Notes under the pieces: model-generated
Seen by the model: only the letters and a program-made list of their open reading frames with translations
The model's database searches: none
What the model was told of the DNA's origin: nothing
Assembly (NCBI RefSeq): GCF_003149085.1
Contig: NZ_QGDT01000003.1
Span: 248,001 to 312,000 of the forward strand
DNA: 64,000 bases
Source: Dyadobacter jejuensis
Lineage (GTDB): Bacteria; Bacteroidota; Bacteroidia; Cytophagales; Spirosomataceae
Reading direction: 5' to 3'
Translations under genes and position numbers: made by a program
Part shown: one piece after another, positions 46,246 through 54,558 of the stretch
How positions within the stretch are numbered: the stretch's first letter is position 1
How the letters are laid out: each line of letters starts with the position of its first letter

Positions 46246-46253
46246 TAAATTTG
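46246..46253 (+). promoter_or_regulatory. Candidate -7 element of the desaturase gene
   Basis: TAAATTTG, 34 bases before the ATG, matches TAnnTTTG. No TTG sits at the right -33 distance. Confidence 0.4.
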
Positions 46254-46287
46254 TAGCTCATTCAGTTTAATTCTTCTTGTAGATTAC

Positions 46288-47034
46288 ATGTATATTGTTC
46301 TCGCCGTCTTTGCAGTACATTGGTATTTATCCTTATTCTGTCAAACCTTTTTCTTACATCGCTACTCCGCTCACAAAATGTTTATTATGAGCAAACCATG
46401 GGAGCGATTCTTTTATTTGCTCACCTATTTGTCGCAGGGGTCGTCCTATTTAAGTCCTCGGGCTTATGCCATATTGCACCGTATGCACCACGCTTTTAGC
46501 GACACAGAAAGGGATCCTCATTCACCCCATCATACCAAAAATGTCTTTACCATGATGTGGGAAACCAAGGATATCTACAATGCCGTATTGAACAGAAAGC
46601 GTGTAATAGAGGCGCAGTTTGAGCGTAATTACCCCGAATGGAATCTTATCGAACGTTTGGGAGATAGCTGGATTTCGCGTGTTGTTTGGGGACTTTTATA
46701 CATCGCGTTTTACCTAGTTGCTTTTTTCTATTTAGATATGCATTGGGCCTTCTTTTTCCTTATCCCCATCCATTTGTTGATGGGCCCTATCCATGGTGCC
46801 ATAGTCAATTGGAGTGGACATAAATATGGTTATCAGAATTTCGATAATCAGGATAAGTCTAAAAATTCATTAATTTTCGACTTCCTTATGATGGGGGAGC
46901 TCTTTCAGAATAACCACCATAAGCGCCCTAATAGCATTAATTTTGGGTCCAAATGGTTTGAAATTGACCCTACCTATCCGGTTATAAAGCTTCTGAATCG
47001 ATTGAAAATAATAGAGATTCGAAAGAAAAATTAA
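46288..47034 (+). CDS. Membrane fatty-acid (acyl-CoA/acyl-lipid) desaturase
   Basis: The 248-residue integral membrane di-iron enzyme introduces a double bond in fatty acyl chains. The three His clusters are HRYSAHKMF (about 25-30), HRMHHAFSDTERDPHS (about 67-71) and NNHHKRPN (about 210). Helices surround the first two and lie between 125 and 165. The acyl carrier and bond position are unknown. Its usual role is membrane fluidity in the cold. It is compact beside stearoyl-CoA desaturases (about 300 or more) but normal for bacterial members. A long hairpin follows. Confidence 0.88.
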   Translation: MYIVLAVFAVHWYLSLFCQTFFLHRYSAHKMFIMSKPWERFFYLLTYLSQGSSYLSPRAYAILHRMHHAFSDTERDPHSPHHTKNVFTMMWETKDIYNAVLNRKRVIEAQFERNYPEWNLIERLGDSWISRVVWGLLYIAFYLVAFFYLDMHWAFFFLIPIHLLMGPIHGAIVNWSGHKYGYQNFDNQDKSKNSLIFDFLMMGELFQNNHHKRPNSINFGSKWFEIDPTYPVIKLLNRLKIIEIRKKN

Positions 47035-47047
47035 CAAAGCACTTTCT

Positions 47048-47090
47048 ATATATCCAAAGAGCCGACCAATAGTCGGCTCTTTGGATATAT
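47048..47090. terminator. Long hairpin after the desaturase gene
   Basis: A perfect 19-bp stem (47048-47066 with 47072-47090) has a 5-base loop. It starts 13 bases past the stop. There is no T-run after it on the plus strand, so it may act as an mRNA 3' stabiliser as well as a terminator. Confidence 0.65.
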
Positions 47091-47225
47091 GAGTATTCCT
47101 ATTATAAACGGATTGCCCTTGGGCTATGAGCTTTTATGCTGCCGGTCCAATACATCGTGGACCAATAAAGTGCATAGATGCCGCTGCGGTGTACAATTCT
47201 TTCATTAAGCGCCTACAAAAAAACT

Positions 47226-47252
47226 TTGGCAGGTGTGAACGACACCTGCCAA
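47226..47252 (-). terminator. Terminator of the cinA-E2-nucleotidase-two-component operon
   Basis: An 11-bp stem (47226-47236 with 47242-47252) is followed on the minus strand by AGTTTTTTT. It lies about 125 bases past the kinase stop codon, giving a long 3' untranslated region. Confidence 0.8.
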
Positions 47253-47377
47253 GTATGTTAATTAACACCACAAAAAATGAAAAATCTATGTATCTCTCAA
47301 TGATTGATCTGATTTTCTATTTCTACAAATATCAATATTAGTTATTAATTTTGGCTTAAATCGATATTAGAATTTGC

Positions 47378-48754
47378 TTAGACTCTCGAAAATTCTAAGA
47401 CGAAGGTCGTTCCTTTAGTTTCTTTAGAATCTATCGTAATGGTTCCATTATGTAGCTTTACGATCCTTTCTACCAAAGAGAGTCCTATGCCATAACCTTT
47501 TACGTTGGCGGTATTTTCGCTCCTGTAGAAAGGTTGGAATACAAGACTTTTATCGTTCATTGGTATTCCTTTCCCTGAGTCATCGAAAAATACGATAAGC
47601 TTGTTTTCAAAGGCTTCGATGCCAACTCGTACGGTATGGTCTTCAGAGAACTTACAGGCGTTATCCATCAGATTCAGGAAAGCCGTCTTCAGCAGGGTGG
47701 TGCTAGCGGTCAGTTCGAGCCAGGCGTCATCTTCAGGGAGGTTATCGAATTGGATCAATATATGATACTGCGAATATGTCTGGCTCAAGGTTTGTCGACA
47801 ATCTAGGAGCAGGTCGTCGACCCGAATGACTTCAGTGAGCAATTCATGATGATCTTCACTCACCTTAGCAAGTTCGAGCAGGGTGTTTGAGAGCTGTGCC
47901 AATTCGTGGATATCTTCCAAAACGGAACGGATGGTTTTCTGGTAAGTCTCCGGGTCTCTCGTCTTGAGCAGGCTTACCTCCAGCTGGGACCTAATTTTGG
48001 TAAGGGGGTTTTTAAGTTCATGACTCACATTGGCCACAAATATTTTTTGCATTTGAAAGGCCGTTTCTATCCGATCGAGCAGTTTATTGAAGGTACTCGT
48101 TAAGCGCCCGATCTCGTCGTTCTGGTTCGGAACATCGAGTCGTTTGTTCAGTTTTTGAGGTAGGATGCCCTCCACATCGTTCATCACCTTGGACATCGGA
48201 CTCAAAGCCCGCCACGAGAAGGTCCAGCCGGCCAGTGCTACTATGGCCGTCAGGATTACAAAAAGTACAATGAGCAGGGTACTTAAGTTGGATAAATTAG
48301 CTTGTCCGTACAGATCTTGGGCGCCCAGTAACACCACGGCTCTGTTGAAGGGGTATTTATAATAGAGGCCTACCACCTTATACGCTCCATCTTGGTACCT
48401 AATTTGCCCCGTTCGGCGAATTTCATCCAGCCAAAAGTTGGACACATGTAAGGCTTTCAGACGAGGATTGGCCAGGTTACTATAGATGAGACGATTCTTT
48501 TCGTCAAATATGAGTATATTCTCATTATAGATCAGGTCCCGGTTGGTTTCATCCAGGGCCCTTAGAATGTCATTATTGACCTGGGGCACCTTCAACAGGA
48601 GTTCCGCCCGAGAAGATGCTTTGGATCGTAAACGATCGTAGAAGTCTTCCGTCACATTAAAATACGAGAAGAAATAGACCGCTAGAAAGGTAACCAAGAG
48701 AATACCGCTTACTAACACCGAAAACTGAATGGTAAGCTTGGTTCTTATCTGCAT
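47378..48754 (-). CDS. Two-component sensor histidine kinase (OmpR-partner type)
   Basis: The 458-residue inner-membrane kinase has a first helix at about 10-30 and a periplasmic domain of about 130 residues. A second helix (about 155-180) leads to HAMP, HisKA (NVSHELKNPLTKI, phospho-His near 247) and a HATPase. The HATPase shows NLMDNACKF, DDSGKGIP and GYGIGLSLV. It resembles CusS/ArlS-type sensors, but the metal-binding His/Met of CusS are not evident. The stop of the paired regulator lies 2 bases upstream. The signal is unknown. It is the last gene of the operon. Confidence 0.92.
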   Translation of the reverse strand: MQIRTKLTIQFSVLVSGILLVTFLAVYFFSYFNVTEDFYDRLRSKASSRAELLLKVPQVNNDILRALDETNRDLIYNENILIFDEKNRLIYSNLANPRLKALHVSNFWLDEIRRTGQIRYQDGAYKVVGLYYKYPFNRAVVLLGAQDLYGQANLSNLSTLLIVLFVILTAIVALAGWTFSWRALSPMSKVMNDVEGILPQKLNKRLDVPNQNDEIGRLTSTFNKLLDRIETAFQMQKIFVANVSHELKNPLTKIRSQLEVSLLKTRDPETYQKTIRSVLEDIHELAQLSNTLLELAKVSEDHHELLTEVIRVDDLLLDCRQTLSQTYSQYHILIQFDNLPEDDAWLELTASTTLLKTAFLNLMDNACKFSEDHTVRVGIEAFENKLIVFFDDSGKGIPMNDKSLVFQPFYRSENTANVKGYGIGLSLVERIVKLHNGTITIDSKETKGTTFVLEFSRV

Positions 48755-48756
48755 GG

Positions 48757-49434
48757 CTATTCAATTTTTAAGACATAACCCATCCCAAACTGGGTATGAA
48801 TGAGCTTTACAGGATAGTCCCGATCGATCTTCTTACGAAGATAATTAACATATACCTCAATTACGTTGGTGCCGGTGTCGAAGCCGATATCCCATACCTG
48901 TTCGGCGATTTCTACTTTGGAAACGACACGGCCTTGATTTCGTATCAAATAAACCAGCAAATTGAATTCCCTGGCTGTTAAGTTTATCTTGTTTTCGGCA
49001 CGGTACACCGTCTTGGCGTCCAGGGATACCTCCAGATCGGCAAATCGTAGTATCTGTGAAGTCTGACTCACGTTGCTACCTCGCTTCGTGAGCGCACGCA
49101 CGCGTGCCATGAGCTCCTTAAATTCGAAAGGTTTCACCAAATAGTCGTCCGCCCCAGCGTCCAATCCCGTTACTTTGTCGTCGGTAGTGCTCAGGGCAGT
49201 AAGCATTAAAATGGGGGTTTGGTCCCCACTATTTCGCAGCTCCCTACACAGTTCGATCCCATTGATGCCCGGAATGATGATGTCGCTAATGATCAACTGA
49301 TAGGCATGGCTTCTGGCCAGCTGGCGACCGATGAGGCCATCATAGGCGATGTCCACCTCATAGCCGTTTTCTTCCAGCCCCTGCTTGATGGATTGAACCG
49401 TTTTAGGCTCGTCTTCGATGAGCAATAGTTTCAT
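48757..49434 (-). CDS. OmpR/PhoB-family response regulator
   Basis: The 225-residue regulator has a receiver domain with acidic pocket EDE (7-9), phospho-Asp in LIISDIIIPG (about D51) and Lys in YLVKPFEFKEL. A winged-helix DNA-binding domain (about 127-222) follows, with NLTAREFNLLVYL and VEVYVNYLRKKID. It is presumably phosphorylated by the adjacent kinase and then binds DNA as a dimer. Its ATG overlaps the nucleotidase stop codon (ATGA), which indicates translational coupling. Targets are unknown. Confidence 0.94.
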   Translation of the reverse strand: MKLLLIEDEPKTVQSIKQGLEENGYEVDIAYDGLIGRQLARSHAYQLIISDIIIPGINGIELCRELRNSGDQTPILMLTALSTTDDKVTGLDAGADDYLVKPFEFKELMARVRALTKRGSNVSQTSQILRFADLEVSLDAKTVYRAENKINLTAREFNLLVYLIRNQGRVVSKVEIAEQVWDIGFDTGTNVIEVYVNYLRKKIDRDYPVKLIHTQFGMGYVLKIE

Positions 49435-49964
49435 TTGTTTGGAATAAATAGCTCGCCCACCTCTGACCAGTTGTTTACCCTAGGATAAACAGTTTCGCTT
49501 CGATTATGGGCCGCGGTGAAAAGAATTCCTTTTCCTTGAAAATGTGCCAAATTTCTAGGATGGTCGTCGATGAGGTAATCCGTATTCAGAATACTTTTAT
49601 AGCCACAAAATATTAGGTTGGTCCATGGTATAAAATCGAAATGATGGGCTAACCAGTTAAATTTGTCCTGAAAGGAATTGGGAAACTCCATACAGGCCGT
49701 CGCTATATAAATATCGTAGTACTGACTCAACTTATGGGCCGTTTCCTGGGCACCTTCTTTGACGCTGATGTCCTTGAAGAACCCGGGACTATCCATTATC
49801 TTAAGGATGCGCTGATACTGCTTTGGATGTAGAAGTTCCCTTAGGCCCGCACGATGCAAATCGGCTTCTGTAAGGTTACTTTTAAATTCATTCAAGACGA
49901 TGTCCACCAATTTTTCGTGTGTATTGGCTAATACATCATCCATGTCCAGCGCTAGTTTAATCAT
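49431..49964 (-). CDS. 5'(3')-deoxyribonucleotidase-like HAD phosphatase
   Basis: The 177-residue HAD-superfamily enzyme matches the NT5C type. The nucleophile motif is LALDMDDVLA (D7, D9), the Thr motif is IATACME, and the acidic motif III is DYLIDDHPRNL. Relatives dephosphorylate dUMP, dTMP or other nucleoside monophosphates. The small cap (about 15-75) fits the family. It begins 2 bases after the E2 stop and overlaps the response regulator by 4 bases. The tight packing between an acyltransferase and a regulator is unusual and its meaning unknown. Confidence 0.85.
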   Translation of the reverse strand: MIKLALDMDDVLANTHEKLVDIVLNEFKSNLTEADLHRAGLRELLHPKQYQRILKIMDSPGFFKDISVKEGAQETAHKLSQYYDIYIATACMEFPNSFQDKFNWLAHHFDFIPWTNLIFCGYKSILNTDYLIDDHPRNLAHFQGKGILFTAAHNRSETVYPRVNNWSEVGELFIPNK

Positions 49965-49966
49965 AT

Positions 49967-51292
49967 TTAGATGGTCTGTTTTGGATCAAAATTTTCTAAA
50001 TAGTCATTTACCCTTTTCAAAAAAAGCCCCCCTAACGAGCCGTCCACCACGCGGTGGTCGTAGGTATGTGAGGCGTACATCAGGCTACGAATCCCTATCA
50101 GATCACCTTGTGGTGTTTCCAATACGGCAGGTTTTTTCTTTATGGCACCAAAGGCCATAATTCCTACCTGAGGTTGAACGATAATAGGGGTTCCCATCAG
50201 ATTAGCAAAGGCCCCGATGTTGGATACGGTATAGGTTCCTCCGGCGAGGTCATCGGCTTTAAGTTGATTTTTCCTTGCCTTATTGGCCAACTCATTAACT
50301 TTTTGCGCTAAGCCGGCTAGGGAATACCGATCGGCCTGATGTATGACGGGTACTATTAAGTTACCGTCGGGTAGGGCCACTGCCATACCAATATTGATGT
50401 CCTTTTTTAGAATAATATTGTCCCCATCAACGGATATATTCATCATGGGGTAGTCTTTTAATGCCTTTACGACCGCCTCAATGAGGATAGGGGTGAAGGT
50501 AATTCCAATTCCAGAGTTTTTCCTAAACTTGTCCTTAACGCCATTTCTCCAATTCACAATAGGAGTCATGTCGGTTTCTATGAAGGAGGTTACGTGGGCA
50601 GAAGTTTTCTTAGATTCCAGCATGCGTTGAGCAATCATTTTACGCATGCGGTCCATCGCTATGATCTGGTTTTCACCGGGGCGAAGAGTCACAGCCGGTG
50701 CTGGTGCCGTAGGTGCCGACGTTTTTTTCTCTAAAAATGCGAGTAAGTCATTTTTTGTGAGGCGATTTTCGACTCCTGTGCCAGGAATACTAGCCAAATC
50801 GTCCATACTAAGTCCTTCCTGGCGGGCGATGCTCTGCACCAACGGCGAATAGAATTGTTGATTTTGACTCCCTATCGATTCCACTTGATGCGCTTTAGCT
50901 TGGGTATCAAGGCCCTTTATGGCTTGTTCAAGCTGAGACTCTAGTTCTTCGACCTCTTTAGTAGAGGCTGATGGGGCTGCTGGCGACGCCGCTGGCAGAG
51001 CCTCACCGTTATCTGTAGTTTCATCACCCTTGGTAGGTGCCTCAACCTGGTTATCTACTTCTATTCTGGCAACGGGGCTTCCTATGGCTACCACATCATT
51101 TTCTTTTACTAACCATGCGATGAGTTTGCCTTCATACGGACAGGGGACCTCCGTATCGACCTTGTCTGTAGCCACTTCCAGCACCGACTCATCGATAGTT
51201 ACTTTATCACCTTCCGCCTTGAGCTGACCCAAAACGGTGCATTCTAATATACTTTCGCCCAAAGGGGGCATTAACATTTCTATTATTTTCAT
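49967..51292 (-). CDS. 2-oxoacid dehydrogenase E2 acyltransferase
   Basis: The 441-residue core subunit has one lipoyl domain (lipoyl-Lys K44 in ATDKVDTE) and an Ala/Pro/Thr-rich linker (about 82-110). A peripheral subunit-binding domain spans about 147-190, with YSPLVQSIARQEG. The catalytic domain ends in the active-site motif SHTYDHRVVDG (His near 412). It transfers acyl groups to CoA in a pyruvate, 2-oxoglutarate or branched-chain complex; branched-chain type seems likeliest, but this is unproven. No E1 or E3 gene is next to it. A nucleotidase starts 2 bases downstream. Confidence 0.9.
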   Translation of the reverse strand: MKIIEMLMPPLGESILECTVLGQLKAEGDKVTIDESVLEVATDKVDTEVPCPYEGKLIAWLVKENDVVAIGSPVARIEVDNQVEAPTKGDETTDNGEALPAASPAAPSASTKEVEELESQLEQAIKGLDTQAKAHQVESIGSQNQQFYSPLVQSIARQEGLSMDDLASIPGTGVENRLTKNDLLAFLEKKTSAPTAPAPAVTLRPGENQIIAMDRMRKMIAQRMLESKKTSAHVTSFIETDMTPIVNWRNGVKDKFRKNSGIGITFTPILIEAVVKALKDYPMMNISVDGDNIILKKDINIGMAVALPDGNLIVPVIHQADRYSLAGLAQKVNELANKARKNQLKADDLAGGTYTVSNIGAFANLMGTPIIVQPQVGIMAFGAIKKKPAVLETPQGDLIGIRSLMYASHTYDHRVVDGSLGGLFLKRVNDYLENFDPKQTI

Positions 51293-51351
51293 ATACCCTT
51301 ATCTATACAGATCCAATCTTAAAATCGAATCGAATCAACTAAATTAAAAGA

Positions 51352-52620
51352 TTATACCAAAGCTTGGTAATGGTCAATTATCGACTTGCGCAGCAGGTTT
51401 AATGCATAAGAGCTCGTCATTTCAATATTGATCTTACGGCTACTTTTTAATTGTAGCAATTGTGTTTTGGTCCCCGATGGGGAGGCACAGGCTACCCAAA
51501 TAGTGCCAACTGGCTTTTCTTCGGTGCCTCCATCTGGCCCCGCTATGCCCGTGGTGGCTATAGCAAAGGTGGCTCCAAGAGCTTCTCGAGCGCCCTCAGC
51601 CATTTCAATGGCCGTTTGTTCGCTTACCGCACCAAAGGCCTGTAAGGTCTCCTCTTTTACAGACAATTGCGTACGCTTTACATCGTTACTGTAACTGACC
51701 ACGGCACCTTTAAAGAACAAGGAGGATCCGGAGTTGGCCGTAATACGATGTGAAATAAAGCCGCCGGTACAACTTTCAGCGATTCCCATGGTGGCTTGTT
51801 GCTCGTACAATAACTTGCCAATTACGGTTTCCATTTCGTCCTGATCGAAACCAAAAACATAAGTTTCAATATAAGGAAGAAGCGAGGCTACCAATTCTTC
51901 CAACTCATGGTCGAGCCGGGTTTCGTCTGACCCGGTGGCGGTGAGCCGAAGCCGAACTTGTCCAAAATGTGGGAGATAGGCCAGTTTAATATGACTGGGT
52001 AGGGAATCTTCCCAGTCCGATATTTTTTCTGCCAAAAATGACTCGCCAATGCCAATCGTCTTAACGACTTTGTGTTTGATAATGTTGCCTCGAAATCGTT
52101 CCTTTAGTCGTGGGAGGATTTCGTGCTCCATCAGGTTCTTCATTTCATAAGGCACCCCAGGTAAGGAAACGTATATGATATCGTCTTTTTCGAACCACAT
52201 GCCAGGGGCCGTTCCCCACCGGTTGGGGATGTAAGTGGCATTGGTAGGCAATGCGGCCTGTTGGGTGTTCAGGGCCGTCATGGCCCGGCCTCGTTTCTCG
52301 AAGAAGTCGGTGATGAAAGCCAGGGCTTCTTCGTGGATCTTTAATTCAGATCCAAAGTATTCACAAAAGGTATATTTGGTTATGTCATCCTTGGTGGGGC
52401 CAAGGCCACCCGTTACGATGACGACACGTACTCGCTTACTCGCCTCCGAAAAAGCATTAAGAATATCTTGTTTGTTATCTCCTACAGATGTTTTCCATGA
52501 GGGTCTTATGCCCATATCGGTAAGTTGAGCACCGATCCATTGGGTGTTGGTATCGGTGATTTGTCCAAATAATATTTCGTCTCCGATGGTTATAACTTCA
52601 GCCTTTATGAGTTCATTCAT
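51352..52620 (-). CDS. cinA: CinA-like nicotinamide-nucleotide amidase/ADP-ribose pyrophosphatase
   Basis: The 422-residue protein has the full CinA layout. An N-terminal MoaB-like (COG1058) domain carries ITIGDEILFGQITDTN and VIVTGGLGPTKDD. The C-terminal PncC amidase domain has GIAESCTGGFISHRIT (nucleophile-type Ser) and TTGIAGPDGGTEEKPVG. It recycles nicotinamide mononucleotide to nicotinate mononucleotide. The start is the ATG at 52620; a TTG 39 bases upstream is in frame but adds residues unlike the family. It is the first gene of the operon, 59 bases before E2. Two -7 boxes lie at 52657-52674. Confidence 0.92.
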   Translation of the reverse strand: MNELIKAEVITIGDEILFGQITDTNTQWIGAQLTDMGIRPSWKTSVGDNKQDILNAFSEASKRVRVVIVTGGLGPTKDDITKYTFCEYFGSELKIHEEALAFITDFFEKRGRAMTALNTQQAALPTNATYIPNRWGTAPGMWFEKDDIIYVSLPGVPYEMKNLMEHEILPRLKERFRGNIIKHKVVKTIGIGESFLAEKISDWEDSLPSHIKLAYLPHFGQVRLRLTATGSDETRLDHELEELVASLLPYIETYVFGFDQDEMETVIGKLLYEQQATMGIAESCTGGFISHRITANSGSSLFFKGAVVSYSNDVKRTQLSVKEETLQAFGAVSEQTAIEMAEGAREALGATFAIATTGIAGPDGGTEEKPVGTIWVACASPSGTKTQLLQLKSSRKINIEMTSSYALNLLRKSIIDHYQALV

Positions 52621-52656
52621 GTATAAGGAATGGATTGAGGTATTGCATTTATTTCT

Positions 52657-52674
52657 CAAAATTAAGCAAAATTA
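52657..52674 (-). promoter_or_regulatory. Tandem -7 elements of cinA
   Basis: CAAAATTA occurs twice 10 bases apart (52657-52664 and 52667-52674). Each reads TAATTTTG on the minus strand. One helical turn separates them. No clear -33 TTG was found. Confidence 0.45.
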
Positions 52675-52686
52675 ATCGTTATTGAT

Positions 52687-52694
52687 TACGTTTG
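52687..52694 (+). promoter_or_regulatory. Candidate -7 element of the DUF4197 gene
   Basis: TACGTTTG matches TAnnTTTG, 35 bases before the ATG. The -33 region is not recognisable. Confidence 0.4.
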
Positions 52695-52729
52695 AACCGT
52701 AGTAACTAATTAACAAACATAAAATCAGG

Positions 52730-53461
52730 ATGAAACAAAAGGTAATTATTGGACTTATCTTATTTAGTCTTACAAGTTGTGCTTCTCAGGCGCAAATATC
52801 AAAAGGGCTTGAGAAAATATTTGGCCAGCAACAGAGTTCTGGTGAAGATTCGTCGGAAAATGAAATCGTAAGAGGCCTAAAAGAAGCCCTTACCGTGGGT
52901 GTTGGCAATAGTTCCGAAAAGGCCTCTAAGTTGGATGGGTACTTTAAAAATGAATTAATAAAGCTAGCCGTTCCACCTGAGGCGCAAAAGGTGGCAGAGA
53001 CGCTCACTAAGATGGGACTTGGTGCTGAGGTGGATAAGTTTACCCTGGCGTTGAATAGGGCGGCTGAAGATGCTGCAAAAAAATCGAAGCCCATCTTTGT
53101 GAAGGCCGTTACCTCTATGACCATCAAGGATGCCATGGGGATCTTGAAGGGGCAGGATGATGCCGCTACGGATTACCTTCGCCGGTCTACTAACGATGAG
53201 CTATTTAAGACTTTCTTTCCAGTGGTTGATAGTACCTTAAATCTCAACAAGGCCACCGAATATTATGGTGAAATCGTAGGAACGTATAATAAGCTGCCTT
53301 TTGTAAAGAAGGTGGATCCGGATTTGAAAGCCTATGCGACTCAAAAAACGATAGATGGCTTGTATACCCTTATCGCCCAAGAGGAGAAGAAAATCAGGGA
53401 AGATCCGGCTGCAAGGGTGACTGGCTTACTCGAAAAGGTGTTCGGGCAGATTGGAAAATGA
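52730..53461 (+). CDS. DUF4197 lipoprotein
   Basis: The 243-residue protein has a clear lipobox LTSC with lipid-anchored Cys17 and then a helical DUF4197 domain. Family features are GLKEALTVGVGNSSEKAS, FTLALNRAAEDAAKKSKPIF and SMTIKDAMGIL. It should sit in the periplasm or on the outer membrane. The family is common in Bacteroidota and proteobacteria and has no established activity. It precedes gldC by 62 bases in the same direction and may share its transcript. Confidence 0.9.
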   Translation: MKQKVIIGLILFSLTSCASQAQISKGLEKIFGQQQSSGEDSSENEIVRGLKEALTVGVGNSSEKASKLDGYFKNELIKLAVPPEAQKVAETLTKMGLGAEVDKFTLALNRAAEDAAKKSKPIFVKAVTSMTIKDAMGILKGQDDAATDYLRRSTNDELFKTFFPVVDSTLNLNKATEYYGEIVGTYNKLPFVKKVDPDLKAYATQKTIDGLYTLIAQEEKKIREDPAARVTGLLEKVFGQIGK

Positions 53462-53523
53462 CCTTTTCGGGAACTTGTTAGCGTGTAAATCCTTTATTGG
53501 TGGGTATACAATTTAAATCCTTT

Positions 53524-53874
53524 ATGAAGAAATCAGACATTAACTTTAACGTAGAACTGGACAGCCAGAACATCCCCGAGAAAATCTATTGGAATGCTAC
53601 CGATAATCCCAATGAGGGAATTAATGATACGCGCGCCATTGCTATAGGGGTGTGGGATCATTACCACCGGGGGACGTTAAAAATAGATCTTTGGACGAAG
53701 GACATGGAGGTCTTCGATATGAAAAGGTTTTATATTGAGCTCATGAGTGGTATTGCGGATACCCTTCTTACGGCCACTAACGACAAGGTGATGGCCGACG
53801 CTATTGAGGGTGTCTGCGGCACGCTGAGTAAAAAATTGGATGAAGAAATTAAAGCGGCTGCAAAAGAAGCTTGA
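53524..53874 (+). CDS. gldC: Gliding motility protein GldC
   Basis: The 116-residue soluble protein matches GldC of Flavobacterium johnsoniae and relatives. It starts MKKSDINFNVELD, followed by NIPEKIYWNATDNP and IAIGVWDHYHRGTLKIDLWTKDM. GldC assists gldB-dependent gliding and is not itself part of the motor; its biochemical role is unknown. gldB, usually its neighbour, is absent here. An in-frame TTG at 53497 is not used, because the ATG gives the family N-terminus. It indicates a gliding or formerly gliding Bacteroidota. Confidence 0.88.
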   Translation: MKKSDINFNVELDSQNIPEKIYWNATDNPNEGINDTRAIAIGVWDHYHRGTLKIDLWTKDMEVFDMKRFYIELMSGIADTLLTATNDKVMADAIEGVCGTLSKKLDEEIKAAAKEA

Positions 53875-53889
53875 TTTCGTATGTCTAGG

Positions 53890-53924
53890 GAGCCTGGTAT
53901 TCGTTAAACGGCTGCCAGGCTCTT
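53890..53924 (+). terminator. Hairpin after gldC
   Basis: GAGCCTGG (53890-53897) pairs with CCAGGCTC (53915-53922), followed by TT. It lies 15 bases after the stop. Confidence 0.6.
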
Positions 53925-53953
53925 ATTGTGGCTATAATCAACTGTGGTTATAG

Positions 53954-54328
53954 TTAATTTTCCCCTTCTTTACCAAGCAAGTTTAACTCCTGCTGTAGGG
54001 CCTTCGTCAGGCTTTTGACCACCAGGTCGTAAGAGTCTTTGACCCACCTCAATTGTATATCGGTGGGTATTGATCCATCGATATGTACCGTATTCCAGTG
54101 CTTTTTATTCATATGATAACCCGGCTGCACCGCTGGGTACTGCGCACGAAGGTCTACTGCCAGTTCTGGATCACATTTGATATTATAACTCACATCGATT
54201 TCATCCAAACCAGTGAGTAAAAACATCTTTCCCATCACCTTAAATACTAGTATGTCAGGGCCGAAGGGTAGTTCCTCGGTAACTCCAGGGAACGATAGGC
54301 AGTAGTCTCGGAGCAGTTCTTGATTCAT
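53954..54328 (-). CDS. MmcQ/YjbR family protein
   Basis: The 124-residue protein matches the MmcQ/YjbR family (PF04237), a small alpha/beta fold related to the double-wing DNA-binding motif. Conserved parts are CLSFPGVTEELPF, VFKVMGKMF and the C-terminal GYHMNKKHWNTV. Members bind DNA in some predictions, but their function is not settled. Its ATG overlaps the stop of the small upstream membrane-protein gene (ATGA), so the two are translationally coupled and probably downstream of ispG in one operon. Confidence 0.88.
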   Translation of the reverse strand: MNQELLRDYCLSFPGVTEELPFGPDILVFKVMGKMFLLTGLDEIDVSYNIKCDPELAVDLRAQYPAVQPGYHMNKKHWNTVHIDGSIPTDIQLRWVKDSYDLVVKSLTKALQQELNLLGKEGEN

Positions 54329-54504
54329 CGGGTTAGGGCTCTGAATAGCATGACGCCTAAGGCGAAAAGAAACATCACAATAGATATTTTGTTGATACCA
54401 TGCATCACCCTCAGATTAAAGGAGGTAGGCATATTGGGATCTGGCTTTTTGAAGACGCGAACGAAATATTGAAATACTTCGCCGAGTTGAAAGTACTTTT
54501 TCAT
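54325..54504 (-). CDS. Small membrane protein, DUF6728-like
   Basis: A 59-residue protein found by translating the gap between ispG and the MmcQ gene. It starts MKKYFQLGEVFQYF, has a polar middle with KKPDPNMPTSFNLR and MHGINKISI, and ends in one membrane helix (about 40-56) followed by RALTR. I recall the same layout from the DUF6728 family of Bacteroidota; this name is from memory. It starts 55 bases past the ispG stop and overlaps the next gene by 4 bases. Reading frame, ATG and coupling make it a real gene despite its size. Confidence 0.75.
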   Translation of the reverse strand: MKKYFQLGEVFQYFVRVFKKPDPNMPTSFNLRVMHGINKISIVMFLFALGVMLFRALTR

Positions 54505-54527
54505 ATGAACTGTTGTTTTATTCTGAG

Positions 54528-54544
54528 GCAGTCTCCAGGACTGC
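54528..54544 (-). terminator. Weak hairpin between ispG and the DUF6728-like gene
   Basis: GCAGTC (54528-54533) pairs with GACTGC (54539-54544). No U-tract follows on the minus strand, so read-through is expected and the hairpin may only attenuate. Confidence 0.3.
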
Positions 54545-54558
54545 TTATAAATAATAAT

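Larger units (their letters stand above)
47035..47377. other. 343-base convergent intergenic region
   Basis: It holds two strong hairpins, one for each converging unit (47048-47090 and 47226-47252), and about 130 bases between and 120 after without a gene. A short open frame (47126-47341) includes the second hairpin and is not believed. Confidence 0.6.
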
